Below, piece by piece: positions 45,129 to 53,921 of a stretch of DNA of 64,000 nucleotides. The stretch's first letter is position 1, and each line of letters starts with the position of its first letter. The DNA is from Altererythrobacter sp. (GTDB lineage Bacteria; Pseudomonadota; Alphaproteobacteria; Sphingomonadales; Sphingomonadaceae). The notes under the pieces are model-generated. The model made no database searches. It was given only the letters and a program-made list of their open reading frames with translations, and was not told the origin of the DNA. The stretch spans positions 1 to 64,000 of the forward strand of contig JAPSJS010000005.1 in the NCBI GenBank assembly GCA_031178065.1. Reading direction: 5' to 3'. The position numbers and the translations under genes are program-made.

Positions 45129-45505
45129 GTGGCTTTGCCTTCGACACCGGCATCGTCATCGATGCGCTCCTCGGCATAGAGCAGGGGCGGGCGGAGCTGC
45201 GCCGGGCCGTCAGTCAGACCGGGCGCGCGTGGTTGAGCCGGATGGCCTGGATCGAGATCATGTCGAAGAGTTCGGGAGTTGAGTTGCGCGAGATGGAGCG
45301 CTTCCTAGCAGGGTTCGCGATAGACGAGATCGATTCGGAAATCGCCGACCGCGCCGCGGCACTGCGGCGTGAACGCAAAGGTATCCGCTTGCCCGACGCG
45401 ATCATTCTCGCCACGGCGCTGGTGCGCGGCCGCGTTCTCGTAACTCGAAACACCAGGGATTTCCCGGCCGAGATGCCGGGCATCCGCATACCTTACACAC
45501 TCTGA
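45125..45505 (+). CDS. vapC: PIN-domain toxin (VapC-like endoribonuclease)
   Basis: A 126-residue PIN-domain protein. The N-terminal acidic motif is FAFDTGIVIDALLG (first Asp), followed by RMAWIEIMSKS (Glu) and RKGIRLPDAIILATALV (second Asp-rich part) and VTRNTRDFP (last Asp). These are the four acidic positions of VapC RNases, which cleave tRNA or rRNA. It is coupled to the antitoxin gene by ATGA overlap. The pair sits 15 bases before glmS in the same direction, but no promoter for glmS was recognised between them. Confidence 0.88.
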   Translation: MSGFAFDTGIVIDALLGIEQGRAELRRAVSQTGRAWLSRMAWIEIMSKSSGVELREMERFLAGFAIDEIDSEIADRAAALRRERKGIRLPDAIILATALVRGRVLVTRNTRDFPAEMPGIRIPYTL

Positions 45506-45520
45506 AGGAAATACGGCTCT

Positions 45521-47344
45521 ATGTGCGGAATCATCGGCATCGTCGGCAGGGATCAGGTTGCAGACCGGCTGGTCGACGGCCTGAAGCGGATGGAATACCG
45601 CGGCTACGACAGTTCCGGGGTTTGCACGGTCGAGAAGGGCAGCCTGATCCGCTGCCGTGCGGAGGGTAAGCTCGCCAATCTCGTCAAGGAACTCGAACAC
45701 AACTCTGCGCCCGGCACGATCGGCATCGCGCATACGCGCTGGGCAACGCACGGCGCCCCCACAGCGAACAACGCGCACCCGCACGCGACCGAGCACGTGG
45801 CGCTGGTCCACAACGGTATCATCGAGAACTTCAAGCCGCTGCGCGATGAACTCACGGCAAAGGGACGGAAGCTCGAGAGCGAGACCGATAGCGAGGTGGT
45901 CGCGCACCTGATCTCCGATGAAATCGAGAACGGCGCGTCACCCGAAGAAGCGGTCAAGGCAGTGCTGCCGCGGCTGCGCGGCGCCTTCGCCCTCGCGATC
46001 GCATTCCGCGATCACCCGGACATGCTCATCGGCGCACGACTCGGTTCGCCGCTGGTCGTGGGATACGGCGACGGCGAGACCTATCTCGGCTCCGACGCGC
46101 TGGCGCTGGCGCCATTGACGCAAAAGATCGCCTATCTTGATGAGGGGGATTGGGTCGTCGTGCGCCGCGACGGGGCGCAGATCTTCGATGCGGAGAACAA
46201 CCCGGTGGAGCGCGAGATTACCACCTCGGGCGCATCCACCGCGGCGGTGGAGAAGGGCAACTACCGTCACTTCATGCAGAAGGAGATCTTCGAGCAGCCG
46301 ACCGTCGTCGCCCAGACGCTGCGCAGCTATGTGCACCAGGCGAACAACTCGGTCGCGCTGCCCCAGATGGACTTCGACCTTTCGACGATCAGGCGCGTGA
46401 CGATCGTCGCCTGCGGCACCTCGTACTACGCCGGGCTGGTCGCGAAGTACTGGTTCGAGCACTTCGCACGCGTGCCGGTCGATATCGATGTGGCGAGCGA
46501 GTTTCGCTATCGCGATCCGGTGCTGGAGGAGGGCGGCCTGGCGCTCTTCATCTCGCAGAGCGGCGAAACGGCTGACACGCTGGCGGCGTTGCGCCATTGC
46601 AAGGCTGCCGGACAGACGATCGGCGTGGTCGTCAACGTGCCGACCAGTTCGATGGCGCGCGAGGCGGACCTGCTGCTCCCGACCCATGCCGGGCCTGAGA
46701 TCGGCGTCGCCAGCACCAAGGCCTTTACCTGCCAGCTCGCGGTGCTCGCCGCGCTCGCCGCGCATCTGGCGGTGAAGAAGGGTCGCATGGATCGGGCCGA
46801 GGAGCAGGAAGTGGTGAAACACCTGCTGGAAGCTCCGGCTGCGCTCAACGCCGCGCTCGATCACGACGACGACATCGCCAGCATGGCGCACCTGATCGCG
46901 CCGGCGCGCGACGTGCTCTATCTCGGCCGCGGACCGGACTATCCCCTTGCGCTCGAAGGCGCCCTGAAGTTGAAGGAAATCAGCTACATTCACGCCGAAG
47001 GTTACGCTTCGGGCGAGATGAAGCACGGGCCCATCGCACTGATCGACGAAGCGGTGCCGGTGATCGTCCTCGCGCCCTCGGGTCCGCTATTCGAGAAGAC
47101 GGTATCGAACATGCAGGAAGTCCGCGCGCGCGGCGGCAAGATCGTGCTGATCTCCGACGCCGAGGGGCTGCTGGAGGCGGGCGAGGGTTGTCTGGCCACG
47201 ATCCAGATGCCCAAGGTCCATCCGCTGATCGCACCGCTGGTCTATGCCGTGCCCGTGCAACTGCTCGCCTATCATACCGCCTGCGTTAAGGGCACGGACG
47301 TCGACCAGCCGCGCAATCTCGCCAAATCCGTTACCGTCGAGTGA
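45521..47344 (+). CDS. glmS: Glutamine-fructose-6-phosphate aminotransferase
   Basis: A 607-residue enzyme that makes glucosamine-6-phosphate for peptidoglycan and LPS. The class II glutaminase domain starts right after the initiator with CGIIGIVGRDQVADRLVDGL (Cys2 nucleophile), HTRWATHGAP. The SIS isomerase domains (about 250-607) have CGTSYYAGLVAKYWFE, SQSGETADTLAALR and EKTVSNMQEVRARGGKIVL, and the C-terminal DQPRNLAKSVTVE. Length equals E. coli GlmS (609). AGGAAAT at 45506-45512 is the ribosome binding site. Product is fed to the cell envelope pathway. Confidence 0.97.
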   Translation: MCGIIGIVGRDQVADRLVDGLKRMEYRGYDSSGVCTVEKGSLIRCRAEGKLANLVKELEHNSAPGTIGIAHTRWATHGAPTANNAHPHATEHVALVHNGIIENFKPLRDELTAKGRKLESETDSEVVAHLISDEIENGASPEEAVKAVLPRLRGAFALAIAFRDHPDMLIGARLGSPLVVGYGDGETYLGSDALALAPLTQKIAYLDEGDWVVVRRDGAQIFDAENNPVEREITTSGASTAAVEKGNYRHFMQKEIFEQPTVVAQTLRSYVHQANNSVALPQMDFDLSTIRRVTIVACGTSYYAGLVAKYWFEHFARVPVDIDVASEFRYRDPVLEEGGLALFISQSGETADTLAALRHCKAAGQTIGVVVNVPTSSMAREADLLLPTHAGPEIGVASTKAFTCQLAVLAALAAHLAVKKGRMDRAEEQEVVKHLLEAPAALNAALDHDDDIASMAHLIAPARDVLYLGRGPDYPLALEGALKLKEISYIHAEGYASGEMKHGPIALIDEAVPVIVLAPSGPLFEKTVSNMQEVRARGGKIVLISDAEGLLEAGEGCLATIQMPKVHPLIAPLVYAVPVQLLAYHTACVKGTDVDQPRNLAKSVTVE

Positions 47345-47522
47345 GAGAGCGGGGGCTCCTGATCTTGTATTATTCTTCTGGGAAGGCAAACGGCTTTTTC
47401 CGTTATGGAAGCCGCCCGGTCTTCCGAGACGCGGCCGCAGGAACTATTGTAAGACCGCGTCGACCTCGGGCGAGCAGTGCACCTCGCGCGAGAAGTCGAC
47501 GCGGCTCTATGCGATGGGCGCG
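47345..47522. other. Intergenic region with small hairpins, no gene recognised
   Basis: Between glmS and the SDR pseudogene. GAGC-GGGG-GCTC (47347-47358) followed by a T-rich stretch (GATCTTGTATTATTCTTCT) may terminate glmS. A second inverted segment lies at 47391-47414. No convincing reading frame is present. Confidence 0.45.
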
Positions 47523-48247
47523 TTACATGTTGGCAGCAGTGGGCCGTACGATCACCTCGTTGATGTCGACGCCTGCGGGCTGTTCGAGCGCATAGCGGAT
47601 CGCACGGGCGATCGCGTCGGGCGTCAGTGACTTCTGTCGCCAGTCCTTGAGCGCTGCCGCGACGGAGGGATCGCTGATGTCATCGCCGAGTTCGGTCGCC
47701 GTCACGCCGGGCGAGATGACCGTCGAGCGGATCTCGTCGTGCTCCTGTCGCAGTCCCTCCGTAATTGCCCAGACCGCATACTTCGTGCCGCAGTATACCG
47801 CCGCCGCCGGGAGCACGAGATGCGCGCCGACAGAGGCAACATTGACCACGTGTCCATCCTTCTGTGCCACGAACCGCGGCAGCACCGCGGCAATGCCATT
47901 GAGGACGCCGTGGATGTTGAGTCGATCATCCGCTTCCATTCCTCGCGCTTGAGCGCCGCAAGCGGTGAGAGCGGCATCACGCCGGCATTGTTCACCAGCG
48001 CATCGATGCGGCCGAAGCGCTCCTCTGCCGCATCGGCAAAGGCGTCGAAGTCCGCAGGGTCGGTCACGTCGAGCGTGCGCCAGGCGACCGCCTCGCCCAG
48101 TTCCTCCGCCAGAGCTTTCAGCCGCTCGCTGCGGCGTGCGCCGATGAACAGCTTGGCGCCCGCGGCGGCCAGTTCGCGCGCCGTTGCTTCGCCGATGCCG
48201 CTCGAGGCGCCGGTGATGAGCACGATCTTGTCATTGATGTTGGTCAT
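47523..48247 (-). pseudogene. Short-chain dehydrogenase/reductase, frameshifted
   Basis: The N-terminal part starts MTNINDKIVLITGASSGIGE (ATG 48247, with GGAGA upstream) and reads to KREEWKRMID. The family continues with VNIHGVLNGIAAVLPRF, which is found in another frame from 47918 downwards. The SDR runs on to VIVRPTAANM at 47523. One base is missing next to 47920/47921 (GAC-TC-AAC instead of GAC-GTC-AAC). The catalytic YCGTKYAVW lies after the break. It sits divergent from an AraC regulator, as regulator-target pairs often do. A sequencing error is the alternative explanation. Confidence 0.8.
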
Positions 48248-48393
48248 GTTGGTTTCTCCGGTTGTTAGGCACACCGAAAGTGCCAGCAAGGCTCCCATCA
48301 CAGGTAGAGCGATCGTCCATTTGCTTTGCATGATTCTCCGGATTCTGAGGTTGGCGCTTGCGAAGTCGTCTCGCATCGGCAATCCAAATCCTG

Positions 48394-49287
48394 ATGGAAA
48401 AGATCGCCGAGCTTGCGCAGGTCATCAGGCGCCATGCTGTGAAGCCCGGCATGACGGCGACCCCGCTGCCCCGCCTGGCGCTGTTCCGGGCCGATCAGCC
48501 TAGTGCTCCCACGCCTGCGGTCTACGAGGCGTCGCTTTGCCTGATCGCCCAAGGTTCGAAACGCGTGTCGCTGGGCGACGAGGGCCTACTTTACGACGCG
48601 TCTCGCTACCTCTTGGTATCGGTCGATCTGCCGCTTGTCGGCCATGTGATCGAGGCGAGCGCGGATGCGCCATATCTGTGCTGCAAGATCGATCTCGACC
48701 CCGCGGCTCTCGCGGACCTGATGGTCTCCGATGGAAGTGCGGAACGGGCCGAAATGCCGGTGATGGCCGTCTATCCGAGCGACCCGGACCTGATCGACGC
48801 GGCGAGCCGGCTCGTCAGACTTCTCGATCACCCCGAAAGCATCCCGGTGCTCGCCCCGCTAATCGAGCGCGAGATCGTCTACCGGCTGCTGATCGGGCCT
48901 CACGGCGCCATGCTCCGGCATCTCATGTCCGCGGGCAGTCGCTTGAACCAGGTAAGCCGTGCGATCGCTGCGATCCGCAAGGGCTTCGATGCTCAACTGC
49001 GGATAGAAGAAATCGCCGCCGCAGCAGGCATGAGCGCTTCATCCCTCCACGCGCACTTCAAGGCGGTCACGCGACTGACCCCGATCGAATATCAGAAGCA
49101 ACTGCGGTTGCAGGAAGCGCGGCGGCTTATGCTGACCGGCGGTGCCACCGCAGGCTCCGCGGGGTTTGCGGTCGGCTATGACAGTCCGTCGCAGTTCAGC
49201 CGTGAATACCGCCGCCTGTTCGGCGCGCCGCCTAGGCAGGATGTCGAGCGTTTGAAGAATGTGCCGGCCCATGTCGAGGCCGTTTGA
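48394..49287 (+). CDS. AraC family transcriptional regulator
   Basis: A 297-residue activator/repressor. The N-terminal AraC_N-type cupin-like part (EASLCLIAQGSKRVSLGDE, YLLVSVDLPLVGHVIEAS) probably binds an effector. The C-terminal two helix-turn-helix domains have FDAQLRIEEIAAAAGMSASS, FKAVTRLTPIEYQKQLRLQE and VGYDSPSQFSREYRRLFGA. The start ATG 48394 is chosen over an upstream TTG at 48358. It is divergent from the SDR pseudogene, its likely former target, with about 146 bases between starts. Confidence 0.88.
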   Translation: MEKIAELAQVIRRHAVKPGMTATPLPRLALFRADQPSAPTPAVYEASLCLIAQGSKRVSLGDEGLLYDASRYLLVSVDLPLVGHVIEASADAPYLCCKIDLDPAALADLMVSDGSAERAEMPVMAVYPSDPDLIDAASRLVRLLDHPESIPVLAPLIEREIVYRLLIGPHGAMLRHLMSAGSRLNQVSRAIAAIRKGFDAQLRIEEIAAAAGMSASSLHAHFKAVTRLTPIEYQKQLRLQEARRLMLTGGATAGSAGFAVGYDSPSQFSREYRRLFGAPPRQDVERLKNVPAHVEAV

Positions 49288-49360
49288 GGGGCCGCTCTGC
49301 GCTCCCTTGGACATTCTAGGTCCCTGTTTGGCGCCTCAACACCGAGGCCGACAGACGTGC

Positions 49361-50070
49361 TCAGGACGCGTCGTGAAAGATGATGCCGAGCGTGTGACGG
49401 TGCCCGGCCCGGAGCCGACTGACGCCATGGCGCATTATCACACGGTAGTCGCCCTCGTCCCACGCTGGGGGCGGCTGTTTACCGCGAACACCATCGCATC
49501 GCCCCTGGTCAGCGGGACGACGTCGGCGCGCGACTGCATTCGCGGGCGCTGCTCGGTCAGCACGAATTCGCCTCCGGTGAAGTCGTCGCCGGGCGAGGAC
49601 AGGAGGATCGCCGCTTGCAGGGGAAATGCGTGCGCGCCGTAGAGGTCCTGGTGAAGCCGATTATAATCTCCCGTTTCGTAGCGTAGCAGCAGCGGCGTCG
49701 GCCGCGTCTGACCGGCCGCATGGCAGCGCGCCAGGAACTCGGAGTGGTCCGCCGGGAACCGGCTTCCGATCCCCATGCGCTCGTGCCACTGGTTCGCGAT
49801 CGGCGCGAGCCGGGCATAGAGTGCGGAGCGTAACCCGGCGATCAACGGCGGGAGCGGGTAGGCGAAATAGCGGTACTCGCCGCGCCCGAAGCCGTGCCGT
49901 GCCATGACGACATGACTGCGAAATATCTCCGGCCTGTCGTAGAGCGCCGCTGTCTCGGCGCATTCGTCCGCGTCCAACAGCTGGGGCATGATGGCCCACC
50001 CCTGCGTGTCAAGTTCGCTCGCAGCAGATACCCAATCGATCGCGGCGATGCGCGCTTCCAACCCGCTCAC
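49361..50070 (-). pseudogene. 2OG-Fe(II) oxygenase, frameshifted near the 3' end
   Basis: The open frame from GTG 50070 (SGLEARIAAIDWVSAASELD) ends prematurely in RPQRGTRATTV at 49438. One base added to the C run at 49452-49454 (AGGG to AGGGG on the coding strand) restores GDYRVIMRHGVSRLRAGHRH and TLGIIFHDAS to a stop at 49361, matching the family C-terminus. The iron ligand motif LHQDLYGAH (HxD) is before the break. GTG overlaps the stop of the upstream ada remnant (GTGA). An alkylation-repair-linked hydroxylase is inferred from that context. Confidence 0.78.
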
Positions 50071-50223
50071 GCTGCGCGCTCCATGTGGAGCGGGCGCCAC
50101 TTGCGCTCCACGCCCCAGCGGCAGGCGGATGGCGTGCCGACGCTTCGGACGACACGACGGCGGGGGATGGAGACGGCGATGCGGTAGGCTGTGCGCGCCT
50201 CCGCGACGGAGCAGGTGCGGCAC
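50067..50223 (-). pseudogene. Remnant of ada (methylated-DNA cysteine methyltransferase C-terminus)
   Basis: The last ~50 codons read SVAEARTAYRIAVSIPRRRV then VRSVGTPSACRWGVERKWRP. This aligns with the Ada/Ogt end (IPCHRVVR-DG--SGYRWGVERKR) but the acceptor motif PCHR has become PRRR, losing the cysteine and histidine. Upstream of about 50225 no ada sequence is recognised in any frame. The remnant ends MERAA with a stop overlapping the oxygenase start. Confidence 0.6.
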
Positions 50224-50488
50224 GCGCGCTCGCTGATCCGCCTCCAGTGGGGGGCGCCGGCGGTATCGTGCCTGTTGGGCCTCATCATATTGTCTCGCAA
50301 TGCTGCTGTCGGCCCAACATCGCTGTTGCCGCGAGTTCGCGCACTCCGATCCTTGCGCTCAAATTCTGCGCGCTCCCGCGTCGTCTTGTGGCAATTCGAG
50401 AGTGTCGCCGCGTAGGGTGACGTCCGCCCGCCGCTTCGTGCCCGAACCAATCCCGAAATTTCGTCCGACGAGAAAAAATCACGCAGAA
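50224..50488. other. Decayed or noncoding stretch before the ECF42 promoter
   Basis: About 265 bases with lower GC and no convincing gene on either strand. It probably contained the missing part of ada before decay, but nothing similar survives. Runs such as AGAAAAAATC (50471-50480) precede the predicted YCII promoter. Confidence 0.45.
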
Positions 50489-50515
50489 TGTCGAATTCGC
50501 TGACTACCGTTCGTC
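50489..50515 (+). promoter_or_regulatory. Predicted ECF42-type promoter of the YCII gene
   Basis: TGTCGA (50489-50494) and CGTC (50512-50515) are separated by 17 bases, matching the -35 TGTCGA and -10 CGA/TC reported for ECF42 sigma factors, as I recall. It lies about 50 bases before the YCII start at 50566, and the ECF42-like sigma factor is the next gene downstream. Confidence 0.6.
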
Positions 50516-50565
50516 GTACTCGACAGGAGGCCATTCGGTTTCCCGATGAACTGAGGAGATGACAA

Positions 50566-50988
50566 ATGCGTGTGATCGTTTTCGTCAAGGCGACGGAGGA
50601 CAGCGAGCAGGGCGCCATGCCCTCTGCGGAACTGATCGAAGCCATGGGCAGGTACAACGAGGAGCTGATCAACGCTGGCGTGATGGTCGGCGGCGATGGT
50701 CTCAAGCCCTCGGCGGAAGGTAAGCGGATCGCATTCGATGGGGCCAGCAGGACCGTGATCGACGGTCCTTTTGCGGAGACCCGCGAACTGGTGGCCGGCT
50801 TCTGGATCTGGGAGGTCAAGGACATGGATGAGGCCCTGGCTTGGGCGAAGCGCTGCCCCAACCCGATGCCGGGCCCCAGCGAACTGGAACTGCGCCCTGT
50901 CGTTTCGATGGACGACTTCGCCGAGAACATGACGCCCGAAGGCGCCGAGATCCACGCGCGCAACGAGCAGCGATTGGCAGGCGAGTAA
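50566..50988 (+). CDS. YCII-related (DGPF) domain protein
   Basis: A 140-residue protein of the YCII/DGPF family. MRVIVFVKATEDSEQGAMPS, GVMVGGDGLKPSAEGKRI, VIDGPFAETRELVAGFWIWE and ALAWAKRCPNP are typical; the DGPF box is at VIDGPFAET. Members are usually encoded next to and controlled by ECF42 sigma factors; biochemical function is unknown. A strong ribosome binding site GAGGAG lies at 50553-50558. The sigma factor gene follows 54 bases downstream. Confidence 0.92.
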   Translation: MRVIVFVKATEDSEQGAMPSAELIEAMGRYNEELINAGVMVGGDGLKPSAEGKRIAFDGASRTVIDGPFAETRELVAGFWIWEVKDMDEALAWAKRCPNPMPGPSELELRPVVSMDDFAENMTPEGAEIHARNEQRLAGE

Positions 50989-51042
50989 CGCCGTCCGCCG
51001 CCGTGCTTGCCTCTCCCGGCTGTTTAGCGGAAGATCGCAGGC

Positions 51043-52299
51043 ATGGCGGCGGGTGAAACGCACCGAACGATCGAGGCAGTCTTCCGGATCGAGCGCGCGA
51101 GGCTCCTCGCCGGTCTGGCGCGGTTCACGCACGACGTGGACCGTGCCGAGGAGCTCGCGCAGGATGCATTGCTTGCGGCGCTGACCGATTGGCCCGAGAG
51201 CGGCGTGCCGCACAACCCCGGCGCATGGCTGATGGCTGTCGCCAAGCGCCGGGCGATCGACGCCCGCCGCCGCCAGAGCATGCTCGAGCGCAAACATGCG
51301 GAGATGGCCCGCGAGCTCGATGACGCGAATCACGCCCCGATCGAGGTGCTGGAGGCGGCGATGGATGACGATTTGGGCGACGAACTGCTCGGGCTGATAT
51401 TCACCGCGTGTCATCCCGCCGTCTATCCGCACGCGCGCGCTGCATTGACACTGAGGCTGGTGGGCGGCCTGACCACCGCGGAGATTGCGCGCGCATTCCT
51501 CTCTCGCGAGCCGACGATCGCCCAACGGATCGTACGGGCGAAGAAGGCAATCGGCGATGCGGGGCTGACGTTCGAAGTGCCGCGTGGGCGCGAGCGGGCA
51601 GCACGGCTCGCGTCGGTGCTCGAGGTAATCTATCTGATCTTCAACGAGGGATACGCCGCGACCGCGGGCGAGGACCTCGTACGCCCAGCGCTCTGCGCCG
51701 AGGCGCAGCGGCTGGGGCGGATCCTCGCCGGGCTGATGCCAGACGAGCCGGAAGTGCTCGGCCTGCTCTCGCTGATGGAACTTCAAGCCTCGCGGCTCTC
51801 CGCGCGCAGCGGGCCCGACGGTGCTTTCGTCCCGCTCACGGAGCAGAACCGCGCCCGCTGGGACCAACTGCTCATCCGCCGAGGCCTCGCGGCGCTCGAT
51901 CGCGCCGAGGCGCTCGGCGGCGCCGGTCGCTATGCCCTGCAAGCGGCACTCGCCGCCTGCCACGCACGTGCTCGAGCCGCACAGGATACCGACTGGAGGC
52001 GTATCGCGGCGCTCTATGACCGGCTGCGCGAAGTGGCACCCTCACCGGTGGTCGATCTCAACCGCGCGGTGGCGTGCAGCATGGCCTACGGTCCGGAAGT
52101 CGGGCTTCGGCTGATCGACGAGATCTCTGGCCTCGCCGCCCTGCGCAACTATGCCCCCCTGCCTGCCGCGAAGGGTGACTTCCTGTTTCGGGCCGGACGC
52201 TTGCCGGAAGCGAAGCATCAGTTCGAGATCGCCGCCGGCCTTACCCGCAATGCCCGAGAGAGGGCGTTCCTTCTCGCACGGATGGAAGCATGCACTTAA
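51043..52299 (+). CDS. ECF42-type RNA polymerase sigma factor with long C-terminal extension
   Basis: A 418-residue sigma factor. The N-terminal sigma2 (about residues 8-75: FRIERARLLAGLARFTHDVD, AEELAQDALLAALTDWPESG, GAWLMAVAKRRAIDARRR) and sigma4 (about 110-165: LLGLIFTACHPAVYPHARAA and TLRLVGGLTTAEIARAFLSR) are followed by a long TPR-like helical extension (DUF6596 type) with VDLNRAVACSMAYGPEVGLR and KGDFLFRAGRLPEAKHQFEI. That layout, with a YCII partner, defines ECF42. Such factors lack an anti-sigma and are thought to sense through the extension. Confidence 0.92.
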   Translation: MAAGETHRTIEAVFRIERARLLAGLARFTHDVDRAEELAQDALLAALTDWPESGVPHNPGAWLMAVAKRRAIDARRRQSMLERKHAEMARELDDANHAPIEVLEAAMDDDLGDELLGLIFTACHPAVYPHARAALTLRLVGGLTTAEIARAFLSREPTIAQRIVRAKKAIGDAGLTFEVPRGRERAARLASVLEVIYLIFNEGYAATAGEDLVRPALCAEAQRLGRILAGLMPDEPEVLGLLSLMELQASRLSARSGPDGAFVPLTEQNRARWDQLLIRRGLAALDRAEALGGAGRYALQAALAACHARARAAQDTDWRRIAALYDRLREVAPSPVVDLNRAVACSMAYGPEVGLRLIDEISGLAALRNYAPLPAAKGDFLFRAGRLPEAKHQFEIAAGLTRNARERAFLLARMEACT

Positions 52300-52347
52300 G
52301 CGACTGTCGCCTATGAGTTTGTGATGAGCGGCGCACTTTGGGAGAGA

Positions 52348-52644
52348 CTAACCGATCCTTGGTTCGGGGGCATTGCGCCGCGATCGATCCAGCGCGCGTT
52401 TGCAGAGATGCCCGGCCGAGTAGAACAGGAAGGCATAGATCAGCTTTATCAGGAAATTGAGTGCCATGCTCTCGGCGGTGAAGCTGAGGTGTCTTTCTAC
52501 GGCGGTGAACACAGGACTGTTCGTCGTTACGAGGCAGAGCGCCGTTGTAGCTGCGGCCACCACTGGCGCGATCAGCAGGCCGGAGCGCCATCGGTCGGAA
52601 AACCAGCCGACGACGAACATCGCAAGCCAAGTTGCAATCAGCAT
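52348..52644 (-). CDS. Small membrane protein, unknown function
   Basis: A 98-residue membrane protein starting MLIATWLAMFVVGWFSDRWR, with hydrophobic helices around residues 3-16, 22-40 and 60-78 (MALNFLIKLIYAFLFYSAGH) and a basic tail KRALDRSRRNAPEPRIG. ATG 52644 is preceded by GGAGAGGAGATGGAGAG, a strong ribosome binding site; the open frame continues upstream but is Arg-rich and not convincing. It is convergent with the sigma factor, and I see no family. Confidence 0.65.
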   Translation of the reverse strand: MLIATWLAMFVVGWFSDRWRSGLLIAPVVAAATTALCLVTTNSPVFTAVERHLSFTAESMALNFLIKLIYAFLFYSAGHLCKRALDRSRRNAPEPRIG

Positions 52645-53004
52645 CTCTCCATCTCCTCTCCATTCAGCCGGTCCTCTTCTCGGGGCCTGGCTATCGTGCC
52701 GTCGCCGTGGTGGCGGTCTCCTACTTCTGCGCGGTTTTTCCGCGCTTTGATTTGCACGCACTGTGCAGAACAATCGATGCTCCGGCAAGGGCTGCGACGA
52801 AATATGACTGCGCGTTCCGCCACATAGGGGACATTGTGGGACAGAATGGCGGCGAAGGGCGCGCCGGATCAACGGAGGCAGGACTGTCGGCGGCGGGTGT
52901 GAGGTCCCAGCACCCCTATGAGCTAACAGCGCGGTGAGCGCCCGACGCCGCGACTGGATTGGGCGCGGGTGCGCGTTTTGCCCCGAGGGAACGCTTCTTG
53001 GCCG
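52645..53004. other. Intergenic region, hairpin, no gene recognised
   Basis: About 360 bases between the small membrane protein gene and purQ. A hairpin GCGCGG-TTTTT-CCGCGC (52729-52745) is followed by TTTGATTT and could terminate plus-strand transcription from the sigma factor operon. Otherwise only low-quality open frames are seen. Confidence 0.5.
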
Positions 53005-53682
53005 TCAGGCGGCGACCAGGCCCTTTACGGCACTTTCGAACAGGGCGCGGCCGTCGCTGCCGCCGTGGTCGGGTTCGATCGCGCGTTCCGGGTGCGGCAT
53101 CATGCCCAGGACGTTGCCGGCCTGGTTGAGAATCCCGGCGATGTCGCGCCGCGAGCCGTTGCACGCGTCGAGATAGCGGAAGGCGACGCGGCCTTCGCCT
53201 TCGATCCGGTCGAGCGTGTCCTCGTCCGCGAAGTAGTTGCCGTCATGATGGGCGACGGGCAGCATGATCTCCTGCCCCCGGTCATAGCCGCCGGTGAACA
53301 GCGACTGGCTGTTCTCGACCCGCAGCGGGGCGGTGCGGCAGGTGAAGGTGAGCTGGGCGTTGCGCATCAGCGCGCCGGGCAACAGGCCGCTCTCGGTCAG
53401 AACCTGGAAGCCGTTGCACACGCCGAGCACGGGTACGCCGCGCTCGGCCGCCTCGATCACCGCGCGCATGATCGGGCTGCGGCTCGCGATCGCGCCGCAG
53501 CGAAGATAGTCGCCGTAGGAGAAGCCGCCGGGGATACCGATGAAATCGAGCCGCTCGGGCAGCTCCGCATCGCCGTGCCACACGCGCATTGCCGGCGTGC
53601 CCGAGACCTTCTCGAGCGCGACCGCCAGATCGCGGTCGCAATTGGAGCCGGGGAAGGTGATGACTGCGGAGCGGAAGGCCAT
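53005..53682 (-). CDS. purQ: Phosphoribosylformylglycinamidine synthase, glutaminase subunit
   Basis: A 225-residue class I glutaminase that supplies ammonia to the FGAM synthase complex (PurLQS) of purine synthesis. The start [20 protein letters not shown] is characteristic. The nucleophile cysteine is in [13 protein letters not shown], with [15 protein letters not shown] before it and the catalytic HPERA at the end ([15 protein letters not shown]). ATG 53682 overlaps the purS stop by one base (TGATG). The longer frame to 53748 lies within purS. Confidence 0.96.
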   Translation of the reverse strand: MAFRSAVITFPGSNCDRDLAVALEKVSGTPAMRVWHGDAELPERLDFIGIPGGFSYGDYLRCGAIASRSPIMRAVIEAAERGVPVLGVCNGFQVLTESGLLPGALMRNAQLTFTCRTAPLRVENSQSLFTGGYDRGQEIMLPVAHHDGNYFADEDTLDRIEGEGRVAFRYLDACNGSRRDIAGILNQAGNVLGMMPHPERAIEPDHGGSDGRALFESAVKGLVAA

Positions 53683-53921
53683 CACGCCGTCTCCATGCTC
53701 TCGATGCGGAAGTTCTCGATCACCGTGTTGGCCAGCAGCTTGCGGCACATGTCCTCGAGCTCGGCTTCGCTCGTGCTATCCGCAACGTCGAGCTCGATCA
53801 GGCGGCCGACGCGGACGTCCTCCACTCCGGTGAAACCCAGGCCCTCGAGCGCGTGGTGAACCGCTCGGCCTTGCGGGTCGAGCACGCCGGGCTTGAGGCT
53901 GACATGGATGCGGACTTTCAT
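53682..53921 (-). CDS. purS: Phosphoribosylformylglycinamidine synthase subunit PurS
   Basis: A 79-residue structural subunit linking PurL and Pur[38 protein letters not shown] and [16 protein letters not shown] are the family blocks. Its stop TGA overlaps the purQ start. purL is not seen next to it in this window. It is divergent from the lipid kinase gene with about 146 bases between starts. Confidence 0.96.
   Translation of the reverse strand: MKVRIHVSLKPGVLDPQGRAVHHALEGLGFTGVEDVRVGRLIELDVADSTSEAELEDMCRKLLANTVIENFRIESMETA

Noticed and set aside
48248-48382. Hydrophobic in-frame extension (MQSKWTIALPVMGALLALSV) before the SDR
   Set aside because: Looks like a signal peptide, but the GGAGA site before the ATG at 48247 and the usual SDR N-terminus support the shorter start.
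50067-50963. 298-codon minus-strand frame opposite the YCII gene
   Set aside because: Most of it is antisense to the YCII gene. Only its last ~50 codons resemble Ada, and they are reported separately as a remnant.
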